From Ovis canadensis (lineage: Eukaryota; Chordata; Mammalia; Artiodactyla; Bovidae), in contig NC_091247.1 in NCBI RefSeq assembly GCF_042477335.2, positions 230,963,001 through 231,027,000 of the forward strand: a stretch of 64,000 bases of DNA, read 5' to 3'. The notes beneath the pieces are model-generated. The model was not told the DNA's origin. It saw only the letters and a program-made list of their open reading frames with translations, and did not search any database. A program made the translations under genes and the position numbers. This document shows, piece by piece, positions 12,801 to 26,300 of the stretch. Position 1 is the first letter of the stretch, and every line of letters starts with the position of its first letter.

Positions 12801-15800
12801 CTGCCCCAGCTCAGCAGGACAACCAGCTGTCCGAAAGCCCCTGGAAAGCGACAGGGGATGCCCTCCCACCACAGGGCGCGTCAAGGGGAGCTGGCGGACG
12901 TGAGCACTCAAGGGTGGGTGGGACAGAAGCCACAACCCCCCAGCCCAGCACATGCCCGCAGGCCCCCAGCCTGCTCTGCAGGATGGAACCACCATGGGCA
13001 CCAACAGAGGCCAGGGCTCCACGGGCCCAGCACAGACCACGGAGGGGCCAGACCACTGAGGAGGCAGGGGACAGGAGTACCCAGCAACCGAAGCGCCTCA
13101 TCCCATCCAGCCCAGCTCATCCCGTCTGTCTGTCCGTCCCTGACTGGAAGGTCTGCTGTGAGAGAAGGGCTGCACCTAGCCTCTCCCAGGGCCCAGCTCA
13201 GGGCAGACGCCCAGACACACAGACTAGTGCGTCAGGTTAAACACTAAAATCAAGCATTTTTAAAGTTTCAAAAATCATCAGAATCACACCAAGTCTTCAA
13301 CAGTCCATGTGGAACATGAACGGGTTGCCCCCAAAGCCAACCTCCGCTAGGACAGGGTGGGAAGCAAGAGGTAGTGCAGCCCTCCCACCTACCCTGCGAT
13401 GGGGCGCTCCCAGCCATTCCAGGCTGGCGGGGGCAGGCAGACCCCCACCCGTGGCCCTGCCCACACGGGCTGCACCGCTGAGCCCACTACCATCAAGTCA
13501 GGACTGGCCCCTGGTCAAGCCCAGCTGCACCTCAGTCTGAATCTCTGTGGTTCCTCCCAGTTCCTTCAGCCAAGAGAAAACTGACCCTTCTGTTTCCTGT
13601 GCGTGAATTCTCCTATCATTACAAATTTCCCTCATGTGTGGCAGGACGTGAGAACACGACTGCTCTCAAACCCACTGCTGGGAGCGTGTGCTCCCGAGGT
13701 GCGGGCAGGCCCCTCACGCACCCCAACCTCAGCCCAGGTCTTGCTCCCCACGCAACTCCCCCCGCCAGCCCAGCCCCAGAACACACTCCCAGCTCTGCAC
13801 TCTGCACCTCCCACTGCTCCGCCGTCACCAGGCTGAGGACAAAGGCCCCCAGCTGGCCTCCCTGCTCCCATCTCGAGATATCCTCTGCCTAACTCGCTAC
13901 CCCCAAGGCCCAACACCCTCTCCGAGCACCCAAAGGCCCTGCGGGCTCTGCCCTGCCCCCCTTCCTGGAGCTCCTGAGGCAGCACTAAGCCAGCCAGCCA
14001 GCCTCAGTTCCCACGGTTCCAACCCTGCAGCCCCGTGGACACTCCCCCAGCCCACAGCCAGCCCTGCAGCCCACAGGCCCAGGTCCTGACACAGCCCTGA
14101 CGGAGACAGAACCCCGTATCCAGCGGGGAGGAGAGGGAGTACAGGGCCTCCCCAAGAAAGGCCCAGGAGGGGCGGAAGGTTCAGGACGAGCATCCCCGCC
14201 CCAGGGTGGGCAGCAAGACTGGACTTGGCCGCCAGCAGCCCTGACGCTGCACGGAGCGGGCAGGAGGCAGGGAGCCAGGCACCCGGCCCCGTCAGCCCCT
14301 CTGTACATGCCCGAGGTGGCTCCGGCCTAGCGCGTGGGGCTCGGCCTCCCCAGCGGGGCGGGGTTGGTGAGCCTGCACAGCTGTGCCTGCAGGCACCAGG
14401 ACCGCCGGGCGGGGGACCTGACCCGCCCGGCATCCCAGGAGCGGCCCCACAGCCATGTGCTGCCTCCTTCCCTGGAGACAGAGGAGGGTCAGGGGCACGG
14501 CCCACCCCACAGTCACCCAGAAACGTCACACTCCTCTGGATTTCAAAAAGCATTAGAAAGATATCCAAGCTTCAGACATCTAAGCTTCTCTATTTAAACG
14601 CACATTCACGTGTGCGCGATGCTGAATGACCTGCCGTCAGCACCGCAAGCCTGAGGCGGCGAAGAGGCAGAGCTCCGTCCAGGCCGGGCAGCAGACAGCC
14701 CGGACTCGCACAGGAACCGCGGGAAGAAGGCGCAGAGCGGGGAAGCAGCGGCTCTCAGGACAACGCGATGGAACGGGCGGCCGCCATCGCCCGCCGTGGG
14801 ACCAGGGACCCGAGCCTCCAGCCAGGCAGGCCTGCCCCGACCAGAACGCAGCAGGGGGTTCCCCACGCCAGGGAAGCCCCTGCCAGCCCAGGGGCACCGC
14901 GTCCCCTGCACCCCTTGGGCATCATGGCTCATGGAGCCTTCCGGACAACGGGCTGGGCGGCCCACAAATGGCGACGGGAACCGGCAGAGGCAGCCCTGCT
15001 GCACGCGGGCGACGGGAAGAGCAGACTCCACTCAGCCCTGAAGCCCGCCCTCAGCTCCAGCAGTGGCCAAGCCCCGTTTGTCTGTGACAGCTCACAAAGA
15101 CGGCTTCTCCCTTCCTAAACCCACCTTTCAGAAAAGCACTCTGAACGTCAGCCAGCCTGTGAACCTGCATCAGCTACTGAGAGGAAGGCACGCGTCCCTC
15201 CCGGCCGCCCTTCCTGCGCACGGGTCCCTGACCTGAGGCCCCGGCACACCCACCCCCTGCTCAGCTGGCAGAGGCTCCCCCGTGCACCCCCCAGCGGGCA
15301 GGGCCAGCAAACGACAGCACACCACGGGGCCGAGGGGCACCTCAGACGGAGGCTCCGCCTGCCGCCCCGGCCAAACGCCGCCTGCCGCCCCGGCGGGCCA
15401 CGTACCTGCTGCGAGCTTCTGTGGGACTGCAGGCTGGACTGGAGTCTGCGCAGCAGCGGGGCTCCGTTCCTGGACAGCCTCTTGAGGAGCCAGTAGCTGT
15501 GGGCGCGCTCGACAAACTGCTTCTTCCGCTGAATGGCCACCTGATTCGCAATCCTATTTAATCTAGAACACGGAAAAGCTCAGGGTTTAGCTATGAAGCA
15601 GGACATAGACACTTTATCACGGAAACTAGAAATGAAGTCAACAGACCATATGCGTCCCCCTGGCTACACCCCGCCCCCTCACCACCACCACCTGCCTCCC
15701 GGCTCCGCCTGCCCGCGGGCCGCATTCCCGCCACCACCACTCAGGTCACGCGTCCAGGGACCCCAGATGTCACCTGCTCTGAGCCCTCAGCTCACGCATC

Positions 15801-17274
15801 CAGGGACCCTGGGTGTCCCCCGCTCCGAGCCCTCAGCTCACGCGTCCAGGGACCCTGGGTGTCCCCTGCTCCGAGCCCTCAGCTCACGCGTCCAGGGACC
15901 CTGGGTGTCCCCCGCTCCGAGCCCTCAGCTCACGCGTCCAGGGACCCTGGGTGTCCCCCGCTCCGAGCCCTCAGCTCACGCGTCCAAGGACTCCAGGTGT
16001 CCCCCCCCCCCGAGCCCTCAGGTCACGCGTCCAGGGACCCCGGGTGTCCCCCGCCCCGAGCTGCGCAGGCTCACACCAGCCTCCCCCAGGTGAGAGCAGG
16101 CCTGCAGGATGGCCCCTCTCAAGGGGCCCCAGAGCCCACAAGACAAAAAGCAATGGGACAACTGGAGGCAGAAGCTGCTGAGGGCGGGGTCAGCGCGCCA
16201 CAAAAGTGCGCACAAGCGCCCCCAGGCCTCGTGGCAAGGCCATCGTTTCAGAGACTGTAAAACTCGACAGATTCTAAGAACGCACAAGGGGACGCAAAGG
16301 GCTTCACACCCCCCAGGCCGGCCTCTGGCCCCTGCCTTCGCCCCTCCTGGGAACCACGCCTCCTGAAGACAACAAATGCAGGCTGCGGACCAAACCCCAA
16401 TGGAACAGGCGGCTTCCTTTCAGAACACCGGACATCAACATTTCAGGGCGGAAATTAAGGAATTTTAAAAGGACATCTTCCAAGGAGTGTGATTCCTAAA
16501 TCATACGTAACTGTACTGACATCCTCGGCTCCGCTGTGTCCAAACCCACAATGCTCCTTCTCATTAAGGCAGTTGCTACAGCTCGAGCCTCGGGGCCAAA
16601 GGCCACGTGCTGCTCAGGGTAGCCCTGCCCAGGGCCTCTTCTGGCGGCCGAGGAACCCAGCGAGGGGCAGCTCCACCCAGGCACGCAGCCCGGGCAGACA
16701 GCGAGCCCCACCCAGCGCGTCCACAGGCCCGCCCAGTCACACGGTGCTGGCTCCAGCGGAAGGCGCTGGGGACCCCAGACCCCCCTCTGCAGAGGGGCTG
16801 TGTCTGTCCTGGGCACCTAGCCGGCGCCCTTCTGCTGAGGTCTGCCCTCACCCCGCGACTGCCACCTGACTCAGGGCCAGCAAAGAGCAGGCAGCTTAAC
16901 ACACGGAGCGCACGCAGACATGCGCTCTCACACACGCGCAGTTCCGGCAACAGTGAAGGGCGGCACCGGTAGAAGGTGGACTCGGCGTGCGACACTGGCT
17001 GAGCCGCCAGGAAGGACACCAGGCAGCACACAAAAAGCTCAGCAAGCCCAGCGCCGTGCTCGCTGTGAAGAGCAGGGAAGAGACGAATGGGAGCAGGGAG
17101 CAACGGACAGTGAGCCTCGTGCCTTTAAAGCAGCACCATTCACAGCAGCCAAGACAGAGAGACAACCTAAACGCCCGCCGCCGGGAACGGCAGAGAGGAC
17201 GCGGGGTGTTGAGAGAGACAGCGCTGCTCAGCCACGAGAAAGGGAAGGATGGCGCAGTAGCAACAGCGATGGGC

Positions 17275-17305
<31 letters not shown>

Positions 17306-20300
17306 GGGAGAGGGGGAGGGAGGGAGGGAGGGAGGGAGGGAGAGGAGGGAGGGAGGGAGGGAGGGAGGGGGGAGGGAGGGAGGGAGGGAGGGGGGAGGGA
17401 GGGAGGGAGGGAGGGGGGAGGGAGAGGGGGGAGGGAGGGAGGGAGAGGGGGAGGGAGAGAGGGGGGAGGGAGGGGGGATGGGAGGGAGGGGGGAGGGAGG
17501 GGGGATGGGAGGGGGGGAGGGAGGGAGGGGGGAGGGGGGGAGGGAGGGAGGGGGGAGGGAGGGAGGGAATACTACGCAGCCATCAGCAGGAAATGGCGGC
17601 ACAGCAGCAGCACGGGGCCTGGAGGCTGCCGCGCTGAGCGAGCTGAATCAAAGATGAACACTGCGTCACTCGTGTGCAGTCTGAACGACACAGACCAACT
17701 CATCCACAAAACAGAGAGACTGGCAGGCTTGGCTCAGGGACCAGACTTAGAGTGACCAGAGGGGGCAGGGGTGGGGAGAGATGAGCTAGGAGTTTGGGGT
17801 TAACGTGTAGAGGACTGGACGTAAAGCAGATAAATAACGAGTGGCTGCTGTGCAGCACAGGGAATCGTACTCAGTGCCCCATAATAAACCATAACGGGAG
17901 AGAATGTGAAACCAGCGTAACTGTATGTCACTCACTCTGCAGCGCATCAGAAACTTGCCACTGTTCTGTTGCTAAGTCACGTCCAACTCTCTGCAACCCC
18001 ATGGACTGGCTGTAGCAAGCCAGGCTTCCCTGTCCTTCACTGTCTCCCGGCGTTTGCTCAAACTCACGTCCACTGAGTCGGTGATGCCATCCAACCATCT
18101 CGTCCTCTGTCGCCCCCTTCTCCTCCTGCCCCCAATCTTTCCCAGCATCAGGGTCTTTTCCAAGAGTCAGCTCTTCGCATCAGGCGGCCAAAGTACTGGA
18201 GTTTCAGCACGAGTCCTTCCAATGAAGCAGAAACTAACACTTTCTAAAGCAATCAACCAACTCTCAATTCAAAAAAAAGAAGAGTATCATGAAGACCGAG
18301 ATGCCCAACAAGCCTGTAGAAAAATGTACCTGGCCAAATCCGAATTACGAAAAGAAAGAAGCTGAAGTACATTCCTTTAACCATCACCCTAGAAACTGAA
18401 CGGGCCGTTTAAAAGTTTCCTTACCACCCCCAAAAGAAATAAAAGGAACCCATTTTTCAGAGGAGGTTCACTATCAGAAAAGGAAATCAAGCCAACCCAG
18501 CCCTGCGCTGACTATGGCGAGGCGAGGACACGCATCCAGCCCTCTGGGTGAGTCCCGACCAGGCGGGAGAGTGGGGCCAGGCCAGACGCCACGCGCACAG
18601 ACACACCCCAGGGCCCGGGGTCCATGGCCGAGCGCAGGAGGCCAGTGGTCTAGAGAGCGAAGTCCCAGAAGGAGCACTCACACCCGGAGACCAGACTGCG
18701 GCCCCCCCGACAAAAGACGAGAAACGGGGCCCTGGCGCCCTGGAACTCACTCCTGGCTCACTGGGAGGTGCCCCTCGCGAGCAGCCCCCCCAGGACCCCC
18801 GCCAGGCCTGCGCTCACCACACAGGTGGGTACACCAACCGCGAAGGGAGACGGCCACAAGACACGCTCGAGTGGCAGGAAGCGCCCCGTGACGATGCCAG
18901 TGAGGAGGGCAGAAAGGGGCACGCAGGCCACCTCCAAACCGACTCCAAAGTCCAAGAACCTGACGGACGACCGGGGGCGCATAGGAGGCAGGCAGGCACA
19001 GCGCGCAGGCTGGCCGCACAGACGCCCCCGGGGCTGGGTGGCTGTGGGTCTCTGGGGGAGGAGGTGCTCCGTGGACGAAGCGGGCAAATGGCTGCTCGGA
19101 CACCAGCACGTGAGGGACGGCATGGCTGCGAAGCCTCGCCTCGGGGCCATCCTGACCCGGGAGGCCAGCAGTCTGCGCCCCAGAGGTCCCGTCAGTGCCA
19201 AGGCCGCGGGGCCGGGGGCAGGGGTGGAGGGATAGCTGCAAAGCTTTCAGAAGAAAACCTCGAGGCCCTCAGGGAATGAACACTCAAGTGAGACGTGACA
19301 AACACAAGCCATGAAACAGAGCAAAAACGCGCCCTGGAAGCAGGAGGCGATCCCCGGGAAGGGGGCCGAGGCGGGGCTGCGCACTCCCGCCCGCCAAACC
19401 CACTCAGGCCGGCGGGAAAGCACAGGAAACCCACGGAGGGAACGTCCGCCCAAACCGTCACTGCACACGTGACGTCCACAGAGAACCTAAGGGAGCCTGC
19501 CACGCGCGGCACCAGCGTAGAGACCCTGCGTCCACACGGCGCCCAAACGCGCCCATTTGAGAGAACGCTATTTCTCATACTAAGTTTTCCATGGACATTT
19601 TTATGGAGAAAACCGTGCACTTTCAGCAAACACTGGAGAGGTGATAGTGAGCAAAAGGTGGGCCTTGCCCAGGCCAGGGTGAAGGCTGGCGTGGAGCCGG
19701 ACTTCCAGGAGGAGACGGACATCTCGGGGACGGGGGGGTCCACAGAGCGGTCTCCGGGTCAGGGGTGCAGGAACAGTCAGTGGCGGCCCTGCCCGCCAGC
19801 AGGAAAGACAGGTGTGTGGGCTGAGGACCACAGGGTCAGACGCCGCGTCTTCAGAGCAGACAGACACACGCCGTCCAGACACACCCACTCCAGGGCCGCA
19901 GGGCACGGCCGGGCTCTGAAGCGAGCTGTTAGCTGCGCTGCCAAGGCCCCGGGGGACGTCACGGGACTGGGGTGTGCTTCCGAGTGACCCAAAGGACGAG
20001 GCGGGTGAGGGGGCTGGCCCAGCGCTCCCGAAGCTGGGGTGCGGGGGTAGCGCTTCCGGCCTCACAAACGTCCAGCTTTGACAAGGGCTTCTAAAGACGT
20101 CAAGAGCAGGGACGCCGCGGGGAAGACGTGCAGTGAGCACAGCAAATGGCCAGCCTCCCACAGGCCAGACCAGGGCCCCAGGGAACCAGGGGGAGGCCCG
20201 GGGAACCAGGGCACGGAGACCGACCCTGCCGGCCAGGGCCTGCGGCCACAGGCTGCACTCAAGGCCTGCCCACGCCCACGGCAGGAGAGCAGCCACCCCG

Positions 20301-23300
20301 GCACGAAGGACGGGAAAGCAGGCCTGGGACGGACCCAGCCGCATGCGCGGCAAGCGGCCTGTGTCACCACGGCCGGGCTGACGGGCCTGAGGGCTCTCAG
20401 GAACGAGTGTCAGCCGACGTTTTTTGCTGCATTTGATAAATCCCTGTCAGTGTCTTTCTGTTAAACTTTCTATATTAAAGTCATGAAAAGCAGGGAGAAA
20501 ACAGCATTAAAAACCATCCCCTGGGACTTCCCGGCGGTCCTGTGGCTGAGACTCCACACGCAGAGGCCAAGGTCAGGGACCCCTCAGGCCACAGCCACGA
20601 GCCCAGATGCCACAACTGCAGAGCCCGCGCAGCCGGATTCGTTACTTGGTTTTTTAAAAACCCCATCCCTCCTCACACCCACAGACGGGGGAGCAGGGCC
20701 CGGGCCGCCCCACCGGCGTCTCAGGGAGCGGAGCCACCTTCCCTTCCCAGCTGGCTATAACTCCACGACAGTCCCTGCCCTTTCAGAACAGCTGATATGG
20801 AGGTCAGGGGACATGAGAGAAGCCCCCCTGCCAGCCCCCAAAAGCCCAGAGTCAGCCTCTGGAGGGGCGCAGTTCTGGGCCTTGCTGGTTCCTGGGGCGC
20901 CCCCTGCCCGACTGCACAGATCAGAGCCGGGAGCCCCGGGGGCCTGTGCGTGCCTCCCGGCGGGAAGCCCCCCACCCCCAGCCAGGCAGCTGCCTGCACC
21001 GGGCGCCGCCCCTCAGAGCCCGAGCAGGCGAGTGACAGCCAGCTGGTCAGAGACCCCTCTCCTGAGAAACCCCACCAACGCTGACGCCTGCAGATGCCCG
21101 CCTCAGCACCCAGGCCTGCTGGGCAGACCCTCTGAAAACTGCACCTCCCTCCACAGCGCTGAGAGGAGAACCCCACGGGGTGGGCACGCCCTTCAGTCCT
21201 CACAGGGAGGCACAGGCAGTCTAAGGGCGACCCTGATCCAAGGAGGCCAAGCAGGACTCCCAGCCGCAGGCAAGAAGGCGCCTGGGGAGGCTGGCCCCCG
21301 CCTGGGAGGTGCACAGGGGCACGTGGTCTGCCCTCAGGACAGCACACGGGTGAGCCATTAGCAAGAGGGGCCTCTGGCTAAGGGAGGTGACGGGGAGATT
21401 TCTCTCCCCCTACTTCTGCAACCTTTTATAAACCCGAAGTTATTTCAGAACAAACACTTGAAACTAATAAAAGAACAAGGCGGGACAGGATGCCGAGGCC
21501 AGTCCCCACGGGCATTGGGCCCGTCCCACGGCCCACTCCTGGCAGAGGCCCCAAGCGCAGGGCGAAGCAAAGCGTCCACGTGTGTCTGCCCCCCTCTGCA
21601 GAAGCAGACACGGGGACCGTGAGCAGGCACTGCCAGACCCCAGTCCTCAGCAGACACCCTAGGCGCCGGGCCCACTCTGCGCCCCCAGGATGCCTGGCCC
21701 GCCAGGGGTCCACACACCTGAGGGACACGGGACGCACCCCGCTCGGCGCTGGCTTCAGCCCCAGACACACGGGAGCCCGAGAGAGGCGCTCAGAAATGCC
21801 CAAGACGCGGCACAGCCACCATGAAGCGCCAGGCTCCCCACACTGGGCTTCACTGACTCTCAGTACCCATAGGCTGGCGTGTGCCCAGGCCCCACCCCAC
21901 CCCCAAAGGCCCTCAGGGGCAGAGCCTGGAGCTGGCCGCCAGCCCCCACACCCCCACCCCAAATTCAAGTACAGGGAAACCAGCGAAGTCACGGGAAGGT
22001 CAGCACAGACACGTGGCACCCACACGGCACGGTCCCCCAGCTGTGTGCTCGCCCAGTGGGGCAGGGGCAGACTCGCAGCTGGCTCCCCGCACCATGGCCA
22101 CGGTCCAGCCCGCACTCCCGACCTGGGCTCTGTCAACAGCCCCTCCCCAAGGACCCGGCTAGGGGCTGCCTGGCGGCACCCACACACACAGGGCACCCAG
22201 AGCAGTGCTCCCACCTGTGGGGCCACGAAGCTCCCCCGTCTCCCCAGGCCACAGCCCGTCAGAACTTTAGAGATCGTGACAGAACTAGCTGTCAGAAAAG
22301 AGGGCAAACAAGACTCAGGCCCAGACTCCTCGCTGCTACATTCAACAAGCATTAAGCACGTGAGCCCAGCAACCCCTGAGCCCCCGCCGTCCAGCCAGCC
22401 CCCCTGGGGTTTCAGTCGCGTCCTCTAGGGATGAGACGCCGAGCCCCCACCCTGGCGAGGGCCCCGTCTGGGCTCGTGAGGCAGCATCCACAGCGAGCAG
22501 CAGCGCGTGAACCTGCCGCGGCCCCTCCGCATGCCCAGAGCAGCACCCACAGCACCCAGAGTGCAGATGACCGGCAGCTCCGCAGGAGCTTTACTCACCC
22601 AATGGCCCCAGAGACCCAGAGGCTCCAACTCCACACGCCCCTTCTCCGGGCCTGTGACAGTCCTCCTGTGGCTGCCTCTCCCACCCTCTGCCCTCACGCA
22701 CAAGGCAGAGAAAGCGGGTGAGGAAGCAGAGGCTCCGAGGAGGACAGCACCACCCGATGACAAGGCCCCCTTCACCAGACGGCGGCCCCAGCTCAGGCAG
22801 CAGAGAGGGCGAGCGCCCGCGCGCTCTCCTTCTGATCTGACCTCTCGGGTCTTCCCCAACTTCAAACGTGCCGCTTCTACGTCGGGGAGAAAGTCCCTCT
22901 AGCTGAAGAACAGGAGAGAGGGGGCAGGCAGGCAGACGGGCACAGCTCCCGAGCTCGCTGCAGGCTGGGCCCTCACAGCAGCAGGCCCGGGAGGCCAGGA
23001 GGGCCCCAGCCAGGGCCGCGCTCGGCGCTCCCCAAAGAGCCAATGCCGCGCGGCCAGGCGCGCGGAGCAGCTGCAGGGCTGAGCCACACAGCCAGCCGGC
23101 CTACCCGCGGAGGGAGCGCTCGCTCAGGGCACCCACACCTCTGCCCTGGGGTCTGTTACTAGACACCAAGAAAGTGGCCTTTGTAGTGTGAACATGCTGC
23201 AAGATGAGAAAACTAAGCCGACTGCCTGCCTCTTGCTGAGAGCAGAGGACGGTCTCAGAATCAGTGTGTCTGAACTATCTTTTTCACTTGCAAACAACTT

Positions 23301-26300
23301 TTTAAACCACGCAAACTACGAAGCACTCACAGTCCCCGCCACCACCCCCAGCCTTCTCAGCCGACCCTCCCCTCAGCCGAGGGAGGGGCCTCCTCTTCTG
23401 AGACCTCCGCAGCTGGCCCCTGAGCCGTCCTGGCAGCAGCTCTGTCCTGTGGCTGTGGAGAGCGCAGGGTTTCGCCCCCAGTGACCCCCTCTGGGGCCAG
23501 AGCAGTGGTCGTGAGCTTGGGCCTCCCAGCCGCCCCAACACCCTACACGCTGGTCTGACGTCAGGGTCTCTGCAGACTCTGGGCGACAACTACGGCAAGG
23601 CCCACAGCCACGCACACTCACCCAGGTGCATCGCTAACCTCCGCTCTGAGCCAGGGAGGGCAGGGCAAGGGCCTGCCGCTCCTCCGCTTGGCCCCCATGA
23701 GGCAGCACCTCCGACCCCAGGAGCCCATGCTTCCCAGCCGTGCACCTGACCCTCTGGAGGACAGATGGGCAGTGGGCACCACATGGGACTGGACAGAGGG
23801 CAGCACCTTGGACTCTTGGCTTCTCGATTTATAAAGTCGAACTTTTTATTTACTTTGATTTTAGTAAACCTGAAAACTTTGGGGTCTTAAACAAAACCTC
23901 TTGATATAAATCCTATACTTTCCAACCCGCGCGTAGAAATGCAAGTGAAGTCAAAGTGAATTCGCTCAGTCGTGTCCGACTTTCTGCGACCCCGTGGACT
24001 CTTGCATACCAAGCTCCTCCATCCATGGGATTTTCCAGGTAAGGGTACTGGAGTGGGTTGCCATTTCCTTCTCCAAATGCAAGTGAAACTGTCTTAAAAA
24101 GTCAGACCGACTTATTTGCAAAGAAACACTTGGTTTTACCAGAAGTCTTCTCCAGATAAGAGGGATGGTAAGTGCTTTCTATTCACTGTCTGAATTTACT
24201 GACTCTGTTATCTACGTACTTCTCTCCCCTAGGACACTTCTAACTTGTAACAAACACCCAGGAAGTGCCTGCTCCTCTAGCACAAGCCAGGACGTCCCTG
24301 GCTGCGCCTACCGCATGGGCCGCCCTGCGCAGCCCCCTGAACCGCTCTCCCTGCCTCTGCCGCTGATGGGAGGTCCCAGGGCCCCGGGCCCTCAACACTG
24401 GAGCCTGTGTTTAAGGCTTTCCCAAACCACAGTGCTCACAGGTCTGCTGAGAAATTCCCCAAGCCACTTACCTGGTGTTCCCAACAAGAGCATTTTTAAA
24501 TCCAGTGAAATAAAAACAAGTCAGTAGCCAGAGAGACAAGCAGAAGGGGGCAAGTCTAGAGATGGGGGTGGCCGGCAGGATCCTGACCCACCACCAGGAC
24601 CACTCGAGAAAGAGAATCCCATGCTGACCAGGCGACGCTCATCTGAGAGAAACGGTTGGGAAACCAGACAGCCCGTGCCCCGACAGGAAGGCAGGCAGAG
24701 TCTCCCGCCAGGGTCCCCGTCAGCCCCACTCTCGTCTCCACCGTGTCTGCCCCACCCGGCCACACTGCCCAAGTTCAGCAAATCAAACATCCCACCAGGG
24801 GACTCCCTGGTGATCCAGCGGGCGAGAGTCCGCCTCCCCGTGCAAGGAACAGTCGCTGGCTGGGGACCTGGGCCCCCACATGCTGCAGGGCAACGGAGCC
24901 CGCGTGCTCGGGGCCACACAGCACAGAGGATCCTATGCACTGCGGTTAAGACCTGAGGCAGCCAGATAAATAAATGCGTGCGTTTTTTCAGTCCACACAA
25001 GATCCCCAAACGCTGCCGTGAGCACAGAGAGGAAGGCAGAGAGGGCAGTGACCCCTGGGCACCCGAGGCAGGGCTGCGGCCGAGCGAGCTCGGCCCCGGG
25101 CCTCGAGGAGACCAGACACACACACACGGCCCCGGTCCTCGAGGAGACCAGACACACACACACGGCCCCACCTCAGACCCGAGTCTCTGACAACAGCCAC
25201 GCTCCCGCCAAGGGCAGCGGGAACAAGGCCCCCCGTCAGAGGGGCCGTCAGGGCCGGGCAGACGGCACGTGGCGGGCCCGCACAGACCCTGCGCCCCCTT
25301 GCAGCGCTCACCTCTGCGGGGGGATGTAGGGCGCACACACGGGCGGCAGGGCCGTGCAGGGCTCCCGGGCCGTCTTCTTGGCCTTCTTGGCTTTCTTCCT
25401 GACCTTGGACGTGGACCTGACCGCTTTGACCGAGCTCTCCTTCCGACAGACACCGTTTTTCATCTCCACGTCCCCGTAAATGTTCAGAGGCCTGCGGGTG
25501 CAGCCGGGGGGCGTGTGGACGTCACAGTAAGCGGTCTTCCTGACGGAGAAGGTGGCGGCGCCGCCGGCCAGCTCCTTCACGGGCTCCATCTTCATGTAGA
25601 GGCCGGCCCGCTGGGCGCACGTCACGTGGAAGGCGGTGTAGCAGTTGGCTTTGTGGCACTGGATGCAGGCGCCCACGCCCTTCTGCTTGCAGAGGTAGCA
25701 GGTCAGCTTCCAGCGCGCGGGGGGGATGTTCCGCACGCCGTCGATGGGCTCGATGAAGACAGTGTTGGCGAAGCCCACCTCGGGGATCCACAGGGCGCAC
25801 ACCACGTGGCCCCAGCGGTCGTCGTCCGTCTTCTTGAAGGCGCCGCCCTTGTTGGGGCAGAGCACGCAGTCGGCCGGCCGGGCGCGGGACTGCAGGCAGT
25901 GGCGGCAGAGCCACTGGCCCTCGGGGATGTAGGGCACGCCGTAGCACTCCTGGTGCACCGCCAGGTTGCACATGTCGCAGAAGAGGATCGCGTTGCTGTT
26001 CTGACACTCGCCGTCCATGCAGACGCAGCACACCGCGTCCTCGTCGATCAGGCACTGCTGCTCCCCCTGCTTCTGCTTCTCGCAGTGCGAGGCCTTCTCG
26101 AAGCGGTCCATGAGGAACTCGAACACGCTCTGCGACACGGCCGACACGCAGTCGCCCCTGCGCTTCTCGTTGACGATCTCCAGCCAGGCGTAGTCCTCCT
26201 CGTCCATGTCGTACTCCACCTCGTTGTCCAGCTCCTCAGCTGACTTCTCCACGAACTTGTAGTACACGGGGGGCCGCCGCGGCGCCGACGGGGGGCTGTA

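Larger units (their letters stand above)
17085..18275 (+). mobile_element. L1 3' fragment, interrupted by a simple-sequence tract and a BovB insertion
   Basis: Plus-strand sequence resembles the 3' end of artiodactyl L1: ACAGCAGCCAAGACAGAG and AACCTAAACGCCCG, then (after the GGGA tract) TACTACGCAGCCATCAG, then the end-region motifs AGGGAATCGTACTCAGTG and GAAACTAACAC with a short A-rich tail at about 18,260. It is diverged and non-coding. A TG/GGGA tract (17,277-17,569) and a BovB piece (17,956-18,227) lie within it. Confidence 0.75.
15563..25311 (-). other. BRD1: BRD1 intron 2, the largest intron in the window
   Basis: This 9,749-bp intron lies between exons 2 and 3. It carries the 46-bp minisatellite next to exon 3, an L1 with a TG/GGGA tract and nested BovB (about 17.1-18.3 kb), two CHR-type SINEs (20.5 and 24.8 kb), a Bov-tA SINE (24.0 kb) and a 36-bp duplication at about 25.1 kb. 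I recognise no further exon. Confidence 0.75.

Noticed and set aside
17228-17637. Gly/Glu/Arg-rich and Pro/Ser-rich ORFs over the GGGA tract
   Set aside because: Low-complexity translation of a simple repeat inside an L1.
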